The notes under the pieces are model-generated. The model had not been told where the DNA came from. It searched no databases and saw only the letters and a program-made list of their open reading frames with translations. Shown here piece by piece: positions 1 through 5,150 of a stretch of 8,021 nucleotides of DNA; position 1 is the first letter of the stretch, and every line of letters starts with the position of its first letter. The DNA is from an uncultured Eubacteriales bacterium (lineage in GTDB: Bacteria > Bacillota > Clostridia > Oscillospirales > Oscillospiraceae), in NCBI GenBank assembly GCA_900549495.1, contig UROL01000085.1:1-8021 (forward strand). Reading direction: 5' to 3'. The position numbers and the translations under genes are program-made.

Positions 1-55
1 GAGCAACTGACTCTTAATCAGTGGGTCCCCGGTTCGAGTCCGTGAAGGTGCACCA
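1..55 (+). tRNA. tRNA-Lys (CTT), 5' end missing
   Basis: The anticodon arm is intact: stem ACTGA (6-10) pairs with TCAGT (18-22) around the seven-base loop CTCTTAA, giving anticodon CTT at 13-15, which reads the lysine codon AAG. The T arm has loop TTCGAGT and a stem with one mismatch. The 3' acceptor strand AAGGTGC (45-51), discriminator A and encoded CCA (53-55) follow. The first 20 or so bases (5' acceptor strand and most of the D arm) lie outside the window, so the contig begins inside this gene. Confidence 0.93.
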
Positions 56-57
56 AC

Positions 58-132
58 GGCCCGTTGGTCAAGTGGTTAAGACAGAGGCCTCTCACGCCTT
101 TAACATCGGTTCGAATCCGGTACGGGTCACCA
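58..132 (+). tRNA. tRNA-Glu (CTC)
   Basis: A complete tRNA. The acceptor strand GGCCCGT (58-64) pairs with ACGGGTC (122-128), with one G-U. The anticodon stem GAGGC/GCCTT encloses loop CTCTCAC, giving anticodon CTC at 91-93, which reads the glutamate codon GAG. The T stem ATCGG/CCGGT encloses TTCGAAT. Discriminator A and an encoded CCA end at 132. It lies two bases after the tRNA-Lys, so the two are surely co-transcribed and cut apart by RNase P and 3' processing. Confidence 0.96.
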
Positions 133-167
133 GCTTCTTGCAATGAGTGAGAAGGGGAGAGGAAGTT

Positions 168-217
168 AAAGCCGAACGAGGGCTTTGACATAAAAGAGGA
201 TGGGGTAATGCCTCATC
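168..217 (+). other. Two small hairpins in the tRNA-5S spacer
   Basis: The 92-base spacer holds AAAGCC (168-173) pairing with GGCTTT (181-186), and then GATGGGG.../...CCTCATC (about 199-217), which ends eight bases before the 5S gene. Neither is followed by a T run, so they do not look like terminators. Processing structures for release of the 5S precursor are a reasonable guess only. Confidence 0.4.
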
Positions 218-224
218 TGACATA

Positions 225-339
225 GTTGGTATTGATTGCGATGAGGGTCCACCTGTTCCCATCCCGAACACAGCAGTTAAGCTCATCTGCGCCGACAATA
301 CTTGCAGGGTGACTTGCCGGGAAGATAGGTAATGCCAAC
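225..339 (+). rRNA. rrf: 5S ribosomal RNA
   Basis: The terminal helix is clear: GTTGGTATT (225-233) pairs with AATGCCAAC (331-339), nine pairs with one G-U. Between them lie the conserved 5S blocks, including the CCCATCCCGAACACAGCAG segment around 259-277 and the AAGCTC segment after it. The length of about 115 bases fits bacterial 5S rRNA. It is the large-subunit 5S component that binds proteins L5, L18 and L25/Ctc. It follows two tRNA genes instead of 23S rRNA and is closed by a terminator seven bases later. The exact mature ends may differ by one to three bases. Confidence 0.95.
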
Positions 340-345
340 ACAAAA

Positions 346-377
346 CAAAAAGTCTCGCCAATAGGCGGGGCTTTTTT
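346..377 (+). terminator. Intrinsic terminator of the tRNA-5S unit
   Basis: GTCTCGCC pairs with GGCGGGGC around the loop AATA, giving eight pairs with two G-U. An A run before the stem pairs with the T run after it (TTTTTT, 372-377). This is a classic rho-independent terminator. Confidence 0.93.
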
Positions 378-655
378 GCGTCAGTGACGCAGACAATGAC
401 GCTACCGACCCTGTACCAATACGTTCGTTCCCTAACCCGCCCGGTGACGATATACGGTGGAAACCAGGGGCGGGGAGCGGGGGATTTTTGAAAAACATAC
501 TAATACTTTTAACAGTTTCGTCCTTAGAAAACCTGTATATTGCTGTCGGGTGAGGGCTGGGTTATGGGAAAATAATTGTAAAAGTCCTATAGGCTCTTTG
601 TGCAGGACAATTCTCCCACGAAGTTGCCTTTTGATTTCCAACTTCGGCTTGAAGA
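378..655. other. Intergenic region, no gene seen
   Basis: No convincing coding sequence. A + frame is open from 457 to 765, but it overlaps the promoter and start of the next gene, and its Cys/Arg-rich product resembles no family I know. Structures seen are a perfect palindrome GCGTCA-G-TGACGC (378-390) straight after the terminator, a five-base stem GTCCT (584-588)/AGGAC (604-608), and an exact eight-base inverted repeat CGAAGTTG (619-626)/CAACTTCG (639-646). The last lacks a T run and lies just upstream of the promoter of the HAM1-family gene. Confidence 0.5.
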
Positions 656-683
656 TTGCTTTTCAGCAAATTAGTGATATAAT
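656..683 (+). promoter_or_regulatory. Sigma-A type promoter with extended -10
   Basis: TTGCTT (656-661), a 16-base spacer and a perfect TATAAT (678-683), preceded by TG at 675-676 (TGnTATAAT, an extended -10). Transcription would begin near 690 and give a leader of about 30 bases before the start codon at 722. Confidence 0.75.
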
Positions 684-721
684 CAATCATAGAAAAAATC
701 TTTTTGAAGTGAGGTTGCTCT

Positions 722-1327
722 ATGAAAGAGATTACTCTGTTCTATGCGACAAACAACAAAAGTAAACTACATAATATGTATTATAGACTAAAGGATTATC
801 CTATCAAAGTAGTTTCTCCTGATGATTTCGGCATACATCTTGACATAGAAGAAAACGGAAAAACAGCCATTGAGAATGCCCTTATAAAAGCAACGGAATA
901 TTATAAGATTGTCGGCTTGCCTACAATCGCCGGCGATTCTGGTCTATACATCGAGGGCTTGCGTGCAGAGGAACAGCCGGGACTTTATGTTAGAAGAGTA
1001 AATGGTAAAGTTCTTAGCGATGATGAAATGATAGAGCATTATACGAATCTGGCAAGGAAAGCAGGCTGTGAGTGCTTTATAAAATACTTTACGGGAATTG
1101 CTCTAATCACAAGCCAAGGAAGATTTACCAAAGAATTTAGAGATACTCCACTAAAGCTATCTCCAGTAGCAAACTCAAATAAGCAACATCGGGGCAATCC
1201 ATTAGATGCAATTTCTATAATTGAAGATGGAAGATTCTTTAATGAATTGTCTGATGAAGAAAGAGTGTCCTTAGATAAACAAGGTGAAAAAGAATTTACA
1301 GATTTTATTATAAGCAATATACTCTAA
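722..1327 (+). CDS. Divergent HAM1/RdgB-family nucleotide pyrophosphatase-like protein
   Basis: 201 residues, close to the usual 190-210 of the family that hydrolyses non-canonical purine NTPs (ITP, dITP, XTP) to monophosphates in the cytoplasm. Motifs seen: ATNNKSK at 9-15 (family ATxNxxK), ENGKTAIENALIKA at 44-57, AGDSGLYIEGL at 70-80 (canonical ADDSGL, first Asp replaced by Gly), and PGLYVRR at 86-92. The C-terminal half departs from the family: the GFGYDPIF motif is replaced by RGNPLDAISI (158-167), and the SHR motif after ELSxEE is absent, the sequence there being RVSLDKQG. Substrate choice is therefore uncertain. The start at 722 is supported by GTGAGG about seven bases upstream and by the promoter. 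The gene is visibly more AT-rich than the rest of the window and sits alone downstream of the tRNA-5S cluster, which suggests horizontal acquisition. No clear T-rich terminator follows it. Confidence 0.82.
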   Translation: MKEITLFYATNNKSKLHNMYYRLKDYPIKVVSPDDFGIHLDIEENGKTAIENALIKATEYYKIVGLPTIAGDSGLYIEGLRAEEQPGLYVRRVNGKVLSDDEMIEHYTNLARKAGCECFIKYFTGIALITSQGRFTKEFRDTPLKLSPVANSNKQHRGNPLDAISIIEDGRFFNELSDEERVSLDKQGEKEFTDFIISNIL

Positions 1328-1338
1328 AAGAAGAGAAT

Positions 1339-1380
1339 GGGGCTGTTAAATAACCCCCAAGAAAATCGCAGACTCTTTCG
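1339..1380 (+). repeat. Small structured repeat, copy 1
   Basis: The sequence folds as GGGG (1339-1342), bulge CT, GTTA, loop AA, TAAC, CCCC (1355-1358), followed by AAGAAAATCGCAGACTCTTTC. The second copy is at 2417-2457 and folds the same way with a compensating pair change. There is no T run after the stem. Unlike copy 2, the GCAGAC here has no GTCTGC partner, so the downstream terminator half is missing. It lies between the HAM1-family gene and the lipoprotein promoter. Confidence 0.75.
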
Positions 1381-1389
1381 GCAAAACGA

Positions 1390-1417
1390 TTGACATATTA
1401 TATAAATTTTATAGTAT
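1390..1417 (+). promoter_or_regulatory. Promoter of the first lipoprotein gene
   Basis: A perfect -35 TTGACA (1390-1395), a 16-base AT-only spacer, and TAGTAT (1412-1417, four of six to TATAAT). Transcription would begin near 1424 and leave a leader of about 130 bases before the ATG at 1558. That leader holds short stems GGCG-TTAC-CGCC (about 1495-1506) and AACC/GGTT (about 1512-1524) and a G-rich patch GGGGGGAG (1470-1477). I recognise no riboswitch class. Confidence 0.6.
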
Positions 1418-1557
1418 TGGATGGACGAAATCATGTGGGACTTCACATATTCGTACCTTTTCATTTTAAGGGGGGAGAAAAATCTCAGCGGAACGGCGTT
1501 ACCGCCAATATAACCATTGCGGTTGAAAATTTATCATAGAAAGTAGAGGAATACACT

Positions 1558-2403
1558 ATGGAAAAATGGATTGTGCGGCTTTTGGCAGCGGTACTGTGCC
1601 TGAGCCTTGTGGCTTGCGGCAGCGGCAGTGCAGGAGCCACCCAACTGGGCCTAGATGAACTAAGTGGCTATTGGGTAGCTGATGATGGGGGATGGTTTCG
1701 TGTATATGACTATGGGTCTATCCTTGTTTTCGATGGCCCCTATTTTACCAATGAATTCGACTATGCAACAGAGGGAAATAAGCTCATCCTGTCGGCTGAT
1801 TCCGAAACCAAGCTCGTTTACGAGGTAACCCAGGGCGAGGAAACTTGTCTCATCAGGTATCTTCCCGAGGAAAGTCATGTATTGGAAGATGCTTCACAGT
1901 ATTATAGCGTACTGTACAATGATTTTTCCGTATATCCTGAATCCTCCACGCATACGGTGGAACTCACTTTGGACAACTGGGCAGATTATCTGGAATTTCA
2001 GCCAACCTGCAGGGAATGCTATAACAGTTTTGATGAGCTTACAAATGTTTATCCTGATGGTTGGTTCCTCTGTTTGAAAAAGGATGCGCCGCATATTGTT
2101 GTCGGTGTGGCAGATGCAGCCGTTGAATATCGCCTGACAGGGGGCTTCTGCAGATGGTTTCACTATGACCTTGCAACAAAAGAACTCACCATAGGCGAAC
2201 CTGCTGAAGATAGAGACTACCCATATGGTGACGAAAACGGTGACCGTACTTGGAATGACCGTTCGGATAGGGTATATCTGACAGACAACTTTATCCCATG
2301 GGTAGAGCCAATTTGGACAGAGGACACCTGCTCCTTTATTGGTGGAGACTACGAAACAAAAGAAATCACCCGAATCAAAGGTACGCTGACGGTTGTCGAC
2401 TAA
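1558..2403 (+). CDS. Predicted lipoprotein of unknown function
   Basis: 281 residues. The N-terminus is a type-II signal peptide: MEKWIVR, a hydrophobic core, then lipobox LVAC with the lipidated Cys at residue 20 and a Gly/Ser/Ala linker after it. The mature protein should sit on the outer face of the membrane. After the linker the chain is acidic and rich in Tyr, Trp and Asp (for example GYWVADDGGWFRVYDYG at 37-53), with alternating polar and aromatic residues suggesting a beta-rich extracellular fold. I recognise no catalytic motif. ATG 1558 is preceded by GAGGA seven bases upstream. It appears to be transcribed alone, from the TTGACA promoter to the terminator at 2446-2482. Its last 103 bases and the next 17 are duplicated at 6541-6660, so a paralogue once lay downstream. 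Confidence 0.85.
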   Translation: MEKWIVRLLAAVLCLSLVACGSGSAGATQLGLDELSGYWVADDGGWFRVYDYGSILVFDGPYFTNEFDYATEGNKLILSADSETKLVYEVTQGEETCLIRYLPEESHVLEDASQYYSVLYNDFSVYPESSTHTVELTLDNWADYLEFQPTCRECYNSFDELTNVYPDGWFLCLKKDAPHIVVGVADAAVEYRLTGGFCRWFHYDLATKELTIGEPAEDRDYPYGDENGDRTWNDRSDRVYLTDNFIPWVEPIWTEDTCSFIGGDYETKEITRIKGTLTVVD

Positions 2404-2420
2404 GGAAAGCACACAAGGAG
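2301..2420 (+). repeat. Direct repeat copy A (3' end of lipoprotein gene)
   Basis: This 120-base stretch recurs exactly 4,240 bases downstream at 6541-6660 with four substitutions, at 2361, 2382, 2391 and 2399. It covers the last 34 sense codons, the stop and 17 bases beyond. The first three differences fall at third codon positions and are silent; the fourth changes the final Asp to Gly. Homology ends at AAGGAG, after which copy A enters the structured repeat while copy B enters a different terminator. Confidence 0.95.
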
Positions 2421-2457
2421 CTGTTAAATAACCTCCGAGAAAATCGCAGACTTTTTC
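2417..2457 (+). repeat. Small structured repeat, copy 2
   Basis: GGAG (2417-2420), bulge CT, GTTA, loop AA, TAAC, CTCC (2433-2436), then GAGAAAATCGCAGACTTTTTC. Compared with copy 1 the stem pair G-C has become A-T on both strands, which keeps the helix. The first four bases overlap the end of direct repeat A, so exactly where the repeat begins is ambiguous. Here it runs into a full terminator. Confidence 0.75.
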
Positions 2458-2482
2458 CCAATGCGGAAAGGGTCTGCTTTTT
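2446..2482 (+). terminator. Intrinsic terminator after the first lipoprotein gene
   Basis: GCAGAC (2446-2451) pairs with GTCTGC (2472-2477), an inner TTTCC/GGAAA helix extends the stem, and TTTTT (2478-2482) follows. It would end the lipoprotein transcript about 45 bases past its stop codon. Confidence 0.88.
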
Positions 2483-2492
2483 CTTACCCTTG

Positions 2493-2654
2493 TTAAACAG
2501 CTCTTTTCCACACCCAGCTGTATTTATTGGCGTTTGCCTCTATCTTGGTCCCGTCAATTATTTCAATAATTCTTTCCATATCCACTGGTAATTTCAGTTG
2601 AATTGGTGTATAATTCATATCTGCAATTTTCATTTTTGTCCGTTCTTTCATGTT
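2493..2654 (-). pseudogene. IS1182-type transposase relic, internally deleted
   Basis: Read on the minus strand from the ATG near 2654, a 53-residue frame runs MKERTKMKIADMNYTPIQ, then LPVDMERIIEI, then IDGTKIEANANKYSWVWKRAV, then a stop. The block DGTKIEANANKYSWVW is, from memory of the family, a hallmark of IS1182-group DDE transposases, where it lies well inside a protein of roughly 450-550 residues. The N-terminal block also resembles the start of such proteins. Here the two are joined directly, so well over a hundred residues between them are missing, and the rest of the protein after KRAV is gone too. No catalytic DDE core remains, so the relic cannot transpose. There is no clear Shine-Dalgarno. 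It sits between the lipoprotein terminator and the sigma-factor operon. Confidence 0.72.
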
Positions 2655-2660
2655 ACTACA

Positions 2661-2694
2661 AAACGGCTGCAACCTCAATTGGCTGCAGCCGTTT
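2661..2694. terminator. Strong hairpin, possible bidirectional terminator or IS end
   Basis: An exact 11-base inverted repeat, AAACGGCTGCA (2661-2671) and TGCAGCCGTTT (2684-2694), encloses a 12-base loop. Read on the minus strand it ends in TTTT; on the plus strand it ends in TTTCTTAATATTTTT. It lies immediately upstream of the transposase relic and may belong to the end of that element or act as a terminator. Confidence 0.55.
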
Positions 2695-2706
2695 CTTAAT
2701 ATTTTT

Positions 2707-2733
2707 GTGGCCAGTGCTCCCGGCGCTGGCCAC
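2707..2733. repeat. Second strong hairpin upstream of the sigma gene
   Basis: GTGGCCAGTGC (2707-2717) pairs over all 11 positions (one G-U) with GCGCTGGCCAC (2723-2733) around the loop TCCCG. It is not followed by T on either strand. It lies 11 bases upstream of the candidate ECF promoter and could insulate it, or be a remnant of the mobile element. Confidence 0.6.
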
Positions 2734-2744
2734 TGCGTTAGAAT

Positions 2745-2770
2745 GGAACTTTTCGACCAGCCGCAGCGTA
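2745..2770 (+). promoter_or_regulatory. Candidate ECF-type promoter for the sigma operon
   Basis: GGAAC (2745-2749) and CGTA (2767-2770) are separated by 17 bases. This resembles the AAC ... CGT pattern of ECF sigma promoters (Bacillus sigma-W: TGAAAC, about 16 bases, CGTA). The leader to the ATG at 2860 would be about 80 bases. Autoregulation is an inference. A TATACT at 2814-2819 is a competing -10, but I see no good -35 at the right distance from it. Confidence 0.35.
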
Positions 2771-2859
2771 AAAATATTTCATCTCAGACTATCTTTTTGC
2801 CGTTCTGCTTCGTTATACTAAATGAAAGCGCTTTTAATCTACAGGAGAGGAGGAAAAAC

Positions 2860-3369
2860 ATGGACGGCGATTTCCTGCTCCTGCACAGAATGCAAAATGG
2901 CGATGATCAGGCCATCGAATCCTTTGTGCGGAAGTATTACCCAAAGATATTGCATTACTGCCACCTACATATCAAGGACTCCTGCTTTGCAGAAGACTTG
3001 ACCCAGGAAACCTTTGCCCGGTTCTTCCGCACGCTCCATCAGTACCAGCACTATGGGAAGGCTGCAAATTATCTGTATGTGATTGCAGGCAATCTGTGCC
3101 GGGATTATTACAGAAAGCCGGAAGAACTGCCCATGGAGGAACTGCCGGAGCATCCTGTCTGCCTGATGGAGTCCCTGGATTTACGGATGGATGTCCATAT
3201 GGCTCTGGAACGTCTCCCACAGGAACTGTGGGAAGTAACCATCCTGTATTTCTTTCAGGAAGTCAGGCAAAAGGAAATTGCCAAAATTTTGGGTATCGGT
3301 CTACCGCTGGTGAAGTACCGGATCAAACGTGCAAAAGAATTATTGACGATATATTTAGGGCCTATCTGA
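2860..3369 (+). CDS. ECF-like sigma-70 family sigma factor, C-terminus altered by an insertion
   Basis: 169 residues, usual for an ECF sigma factor, which contains only regions 2 and 4 and directs RNA polymerase to specific promoters. Region 2 spans about 19-85, with the DLTQETF core-binding signature at 46-52. Region 4 spans about 112-162, with helix-turn-helix RQKEIAKILGIGLPLVKYRIKRAKELL at 136-162. ATG 2860 is chosen because AGGAGG (2848-2853) precedes it by six bases; longer upstream starts lack such a site. The last residues GPI and the stop TGA (3367-3369) are encoded by the left end of a 161-bp hairpin element. Without that element the frame would read on as LGKENFE and stop at a TGA overlapping the next gene's ATG. 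The lost residues lie after the DNA-binding helix, so activity may survive. It heads an operon with a membrane protein and an ABC transporter. Confidence 0.88.
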   Translation: MDGDFLLLHRMQNGDDQAIESFVRKYYPKILHYCHLHIKDSCFAEDLTQETFARFFRTLHQYQHYGKAANYLYVIAGNLCRDYYRKPEELPMEELPEHPVCLMESLDLRMDVHMALERLPQELWEVTILYFFQEVRQKEIAKILGIGLPLVKYRIKRAKELLTIYLGPI

Positions 3370-3518
3370 AAACCGTCAACACGCCCAAACAGCGGGTCTT
3401 TTCCGCCTGCTGTGCACCATTTTTCCTTGCAATACGCAAAGTATTCCTGCAAAAAAATGGTTTCATCAGGCGAAAAATTCCTCGCTGTTGGTCATATTTC
3501 CGGTGTTCAGATAGGCCC
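3358..3518. mobile_element. 161-bp MITE-like hairpin element inserted at TA
   Basis: The outermost 15 bases, TAGGGCCTATCTGAA (3356-3370) and TTCAGATAGGCCCTA (3506-3520), are perfect inverted copies, and four of the next five positions also match. The arms stay imperfectly complementary inward, for example CAGCG, CGCCTG and CCATTTTT against their partners, to a central AATAC-GCAAA-GTATT. The whole is symmetric about base 3438. TA at both borders (3356-3357 and 3519-3520) fits a TA target duplication, as made by IS630/Tc1-type transposases; this family link is inference, as IS5-group elements with T-A rich targets are also possible. It encodes nothing. Removing it plus one TA rejoins the sigma frame exactly to the next gene. 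Confidence 0.88.
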
Positions 3519-3537
3519 TAGGGAAGGAGAATTTTGA

Positions 3538-4272
3538 ATGAAGGAACTCTTTCGTTTTGATGTGGCCTGCGATGAATCCAAAATACAGAAAACCATTGCT
3601 GTTTCCAAGGAAGCATTTCTTTCTGAGGAATCGGAAAAAACTATTTCCCACATAGAATTTCTGTATCAGCAGAGTAAGTTCATCAAGAAACGCTGGTGGC
3701 TGATGCAAGGGCTGCTGCTTGCCTTTGTATGTTTCTTGCTTAATAACTCAGAAACCGACTTCACCGTGCGCCGTATTCTGGGGCTTACCGGACCGCTGTT
3801 TGTAATTCTGATTTATCCGGAAATCTGGAAAAACCGAAGTTGCGATGCTTTGGAAATCGAATGTACAACATTTTATACCCTTCGTTCCGTCTATGCGGCA
3901 CGGCTGACCCTCTTTGCCGGGGTAGATATGGTGCTGCTGTCAGCATTCTATGCGGTCGCAACCCTGCTTAGCAGAATGACTCTCTGGGAAATGCTTACGC
4001 AGTTTATGCTCCCCTTCAATGTGACCTGCTGCATCTGCTTCAGAACCCTTTACAGCAAGCGGATCAATTCTCAGGCACTTTCCCTGCTTCTGTGTATCCT
4101 TTGGGCTGGAGTCTGGTCAGTGCTCATTCTGAATGATGCTGTTTTCCATGCCATTTCTGTTCCTGCATGGGTATCTTTGCTGGCTGCATCTGTTTTCTTC
4201 ATGGGATATACACTCTATCGCGGACAGAGGAAATGGCAAAACATTATGGAGGTGAAACCTTTATGGATTTGA
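3538..4272 (+). CDS. Six-helix membrane protein of sigma/ABC operon, possible anti-sigma or sensor
   Basis: 244 residues. The first 52 or so are soluble, charged and probably cytoplasmic (DESKIQKTIAVSKEAF, then FLYQQSKFIKKRWW). Six hydrophobic segments follow at about 53-69, 79-96, 121-144, 153-170, 180-198 and 208-227, ending in a short charged tail. I recognise it as a type of unnamed Clostridia membrane protein that tends to lie between a small sigma factor and an ABC transporter; this is recall, not a search. It could restrain the sigma factor through its N-terminal segment or be an extra transporter subunit; neither is shown. AAGGAG (3524-3529) lies eight bases before ATG 3538. Its 3' end overlaps the ATPase start by 10 bases. 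The hairpin element now separates it from the sigma gene, with which it was once coupled by an ATGA overlap. Confidence 0.8.
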   Translation: MKELFRFDVACDESKIQKTIAVSKEAFLSEESEKTISHIEFLYQQSKFIKKRWWLMQGLLLAFVCFLLNNSETDFTVRRILGLTGPLFVILIYPEIWKNRSCDALEIECTTFYTLRSVYAARLTLFAGVDMVLLSAFYAVATLLSRMTLWEMLTQFMLPFNVTCCICFRTLYSKRINSQALSLLLCILWAGVWSVLILNDAVFHAISVPAWVSLLAASVFFMGYTLYRGQRKWQNIMEVKPLWI

Positions 4273-5150
4273 GAATTAGAGACTTAACAAAAGAATTTGG
4301 CGACTTCAAAGCCGTTGACCATTTCAGCTATGATTTAAGCTGCGGCGTCTATGGCCTGCTTGGCGTCAACGGTGCTGGTAAAACCACCCTGATGCGGATG
4401 CTTACTACCTTGATGAAACCCACATCCGGGCAAATTAGTTGGGATGGAGAAGACGTTTTTGCCATGGACGGCAGATACCGGAATCTTTTGGGATATCTTC
4501 CTCAGGATTTTGGGTACTATCCAGACTTTTCCATCTACGACTACCTGATGTATATTGCCACCCTCAAAGGTATACGCCCTGCGGTGGCAAAGCAGCGGGT
4601 CAAGGAATTGCTGAAGCAAGTTGGTCTGGTGAAAGCCCGGCACAAGAAAATGAAAACCCTTTCTGGCGGCATGAAGCGCCGGGCAGGTATTGCCCAAGCC
4701 ATGCTGAACGACCCTAAGATTTTAATTCTGGACGAGCCTACCGCAGGTCTGGATCCCAGCGAGCGGATCCGGTTTCGGAATCTGATCAGCGAGCTTTCAG
4801 AGGATCGAATCGTGCTGCTGTCCACACATATTGTATCGGACATTGAGTATATCGCAGGTGATATTCTGCTGATGAAGGACGGCTGCCTTGCCATTTCCGG
4901 CACTGCTGAGGAACTCATTGACTCCATGCCAGAACCGGTTTGGAGCTGTACTGTGCCCAAAAGCAAGATCGATGCCTGCCTGAAGGCATACAAAATTGCA
5001 AACGTGAAGACGATTCCTGGAGGTGCGGAGCTGCGAATCGTTTCCAAGGGACGACCAGCAGAAGATGCCGTCAGGGTAGAACCAACCTTGGAGGATGTTT
5101 TCCTCTGCTATTTTGGCGAAAGGACAGGTGATAGCGATGGTACGGTATGA
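4263..5150 (+). CDS. ABC transporter ATP-binding protein (ABC-2 exporter type)
   Basis: 295 residues. It is the cytoplasmic ATPase that powers the membrane permease encoded next. All ATPase motifs are intact: Walker A GVNGAGKT at 34-41, Q-loop Gln 81 in LPQDFG, signature LSGGM at 133-137, Walker B LILDEP at 154-159, D-loop AGLD at 161-164, and H-loop His 189 in STH. The tail after about 225 is the extra C-terminal domain usual in drug and peptide exporters of the DrrA/CcmA/BcrA kind, ending PTLEDVFLCYFGERTG. ATG 4263 is chosen because GGAGGTGA (4248-4255) precedes it by seven bases and homology begins at MDLRIRDLTKEFGD; an open frame from 4167 lies inside the previous gene. It overlaps the upstream gene by 10 bases and the permease start by 14, implying translational coupling. 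Substrate is unknown; export of or defence against a peptide antibiotic is the common role of such pairs. Confidence 0.92.
   Translation: MDLRIRDLTKEFGDFKAVDHFSYDLSCGVYGLLGVNGAGKTTLMRMLTTLMKPTSGQISWDGEDVFAMDGRYRNLLGYLPQDFGYYPDFSIYDYLMYIATLKGIRPAVAKQRVKELLKQVGLVKARHKKMKTLSGGMKRRAGIAQAMLNDPKILILDEPTAGLDPSERIRFRNLISELSEDRIVLLSTHIVSDIEYIAGDILLMKDGCLAISGTAEELIDSMPEPVWSCTVPKSKIDACLKAYKIANVKTIPGGAELRIVSKGRPAEDAVRVEPTLEDVFLCYFGERTGDSDGTV

Noticed and set aside
92..361. Minus-strand open frame across tRNA-Glu and 5S rRNA
   Set aside because: It is the complement of two clear RNA genes.
457..765. A 102-codon open frame on the + strand
   Set aside because: It overlaps the extended -10 promoter and the start of the HAM1-family gene, lacks a good ribosome-binding site and has an unlikely composition.
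1354..1539. Open frame through the leader of the first lipoprotein gene, and a short frame from ATG 1421
   Set aside because: No Shine-Dalgarno site, no family resemblance, and the sequence contains the promoter; chance is enough.
2797..2819. TTGCCG and TATACT as a promoter for the sigma gene
   Set aside because: The spacer is only 11 bases, far short of the 16-18 needed.
3370..3537. The sigma-membrane protein spacer as a transcription terminator or riboswitch
   Set aside because: There is no T run after the hairpin, and the symmetric perfect ends with TA borders identify a mobile element.
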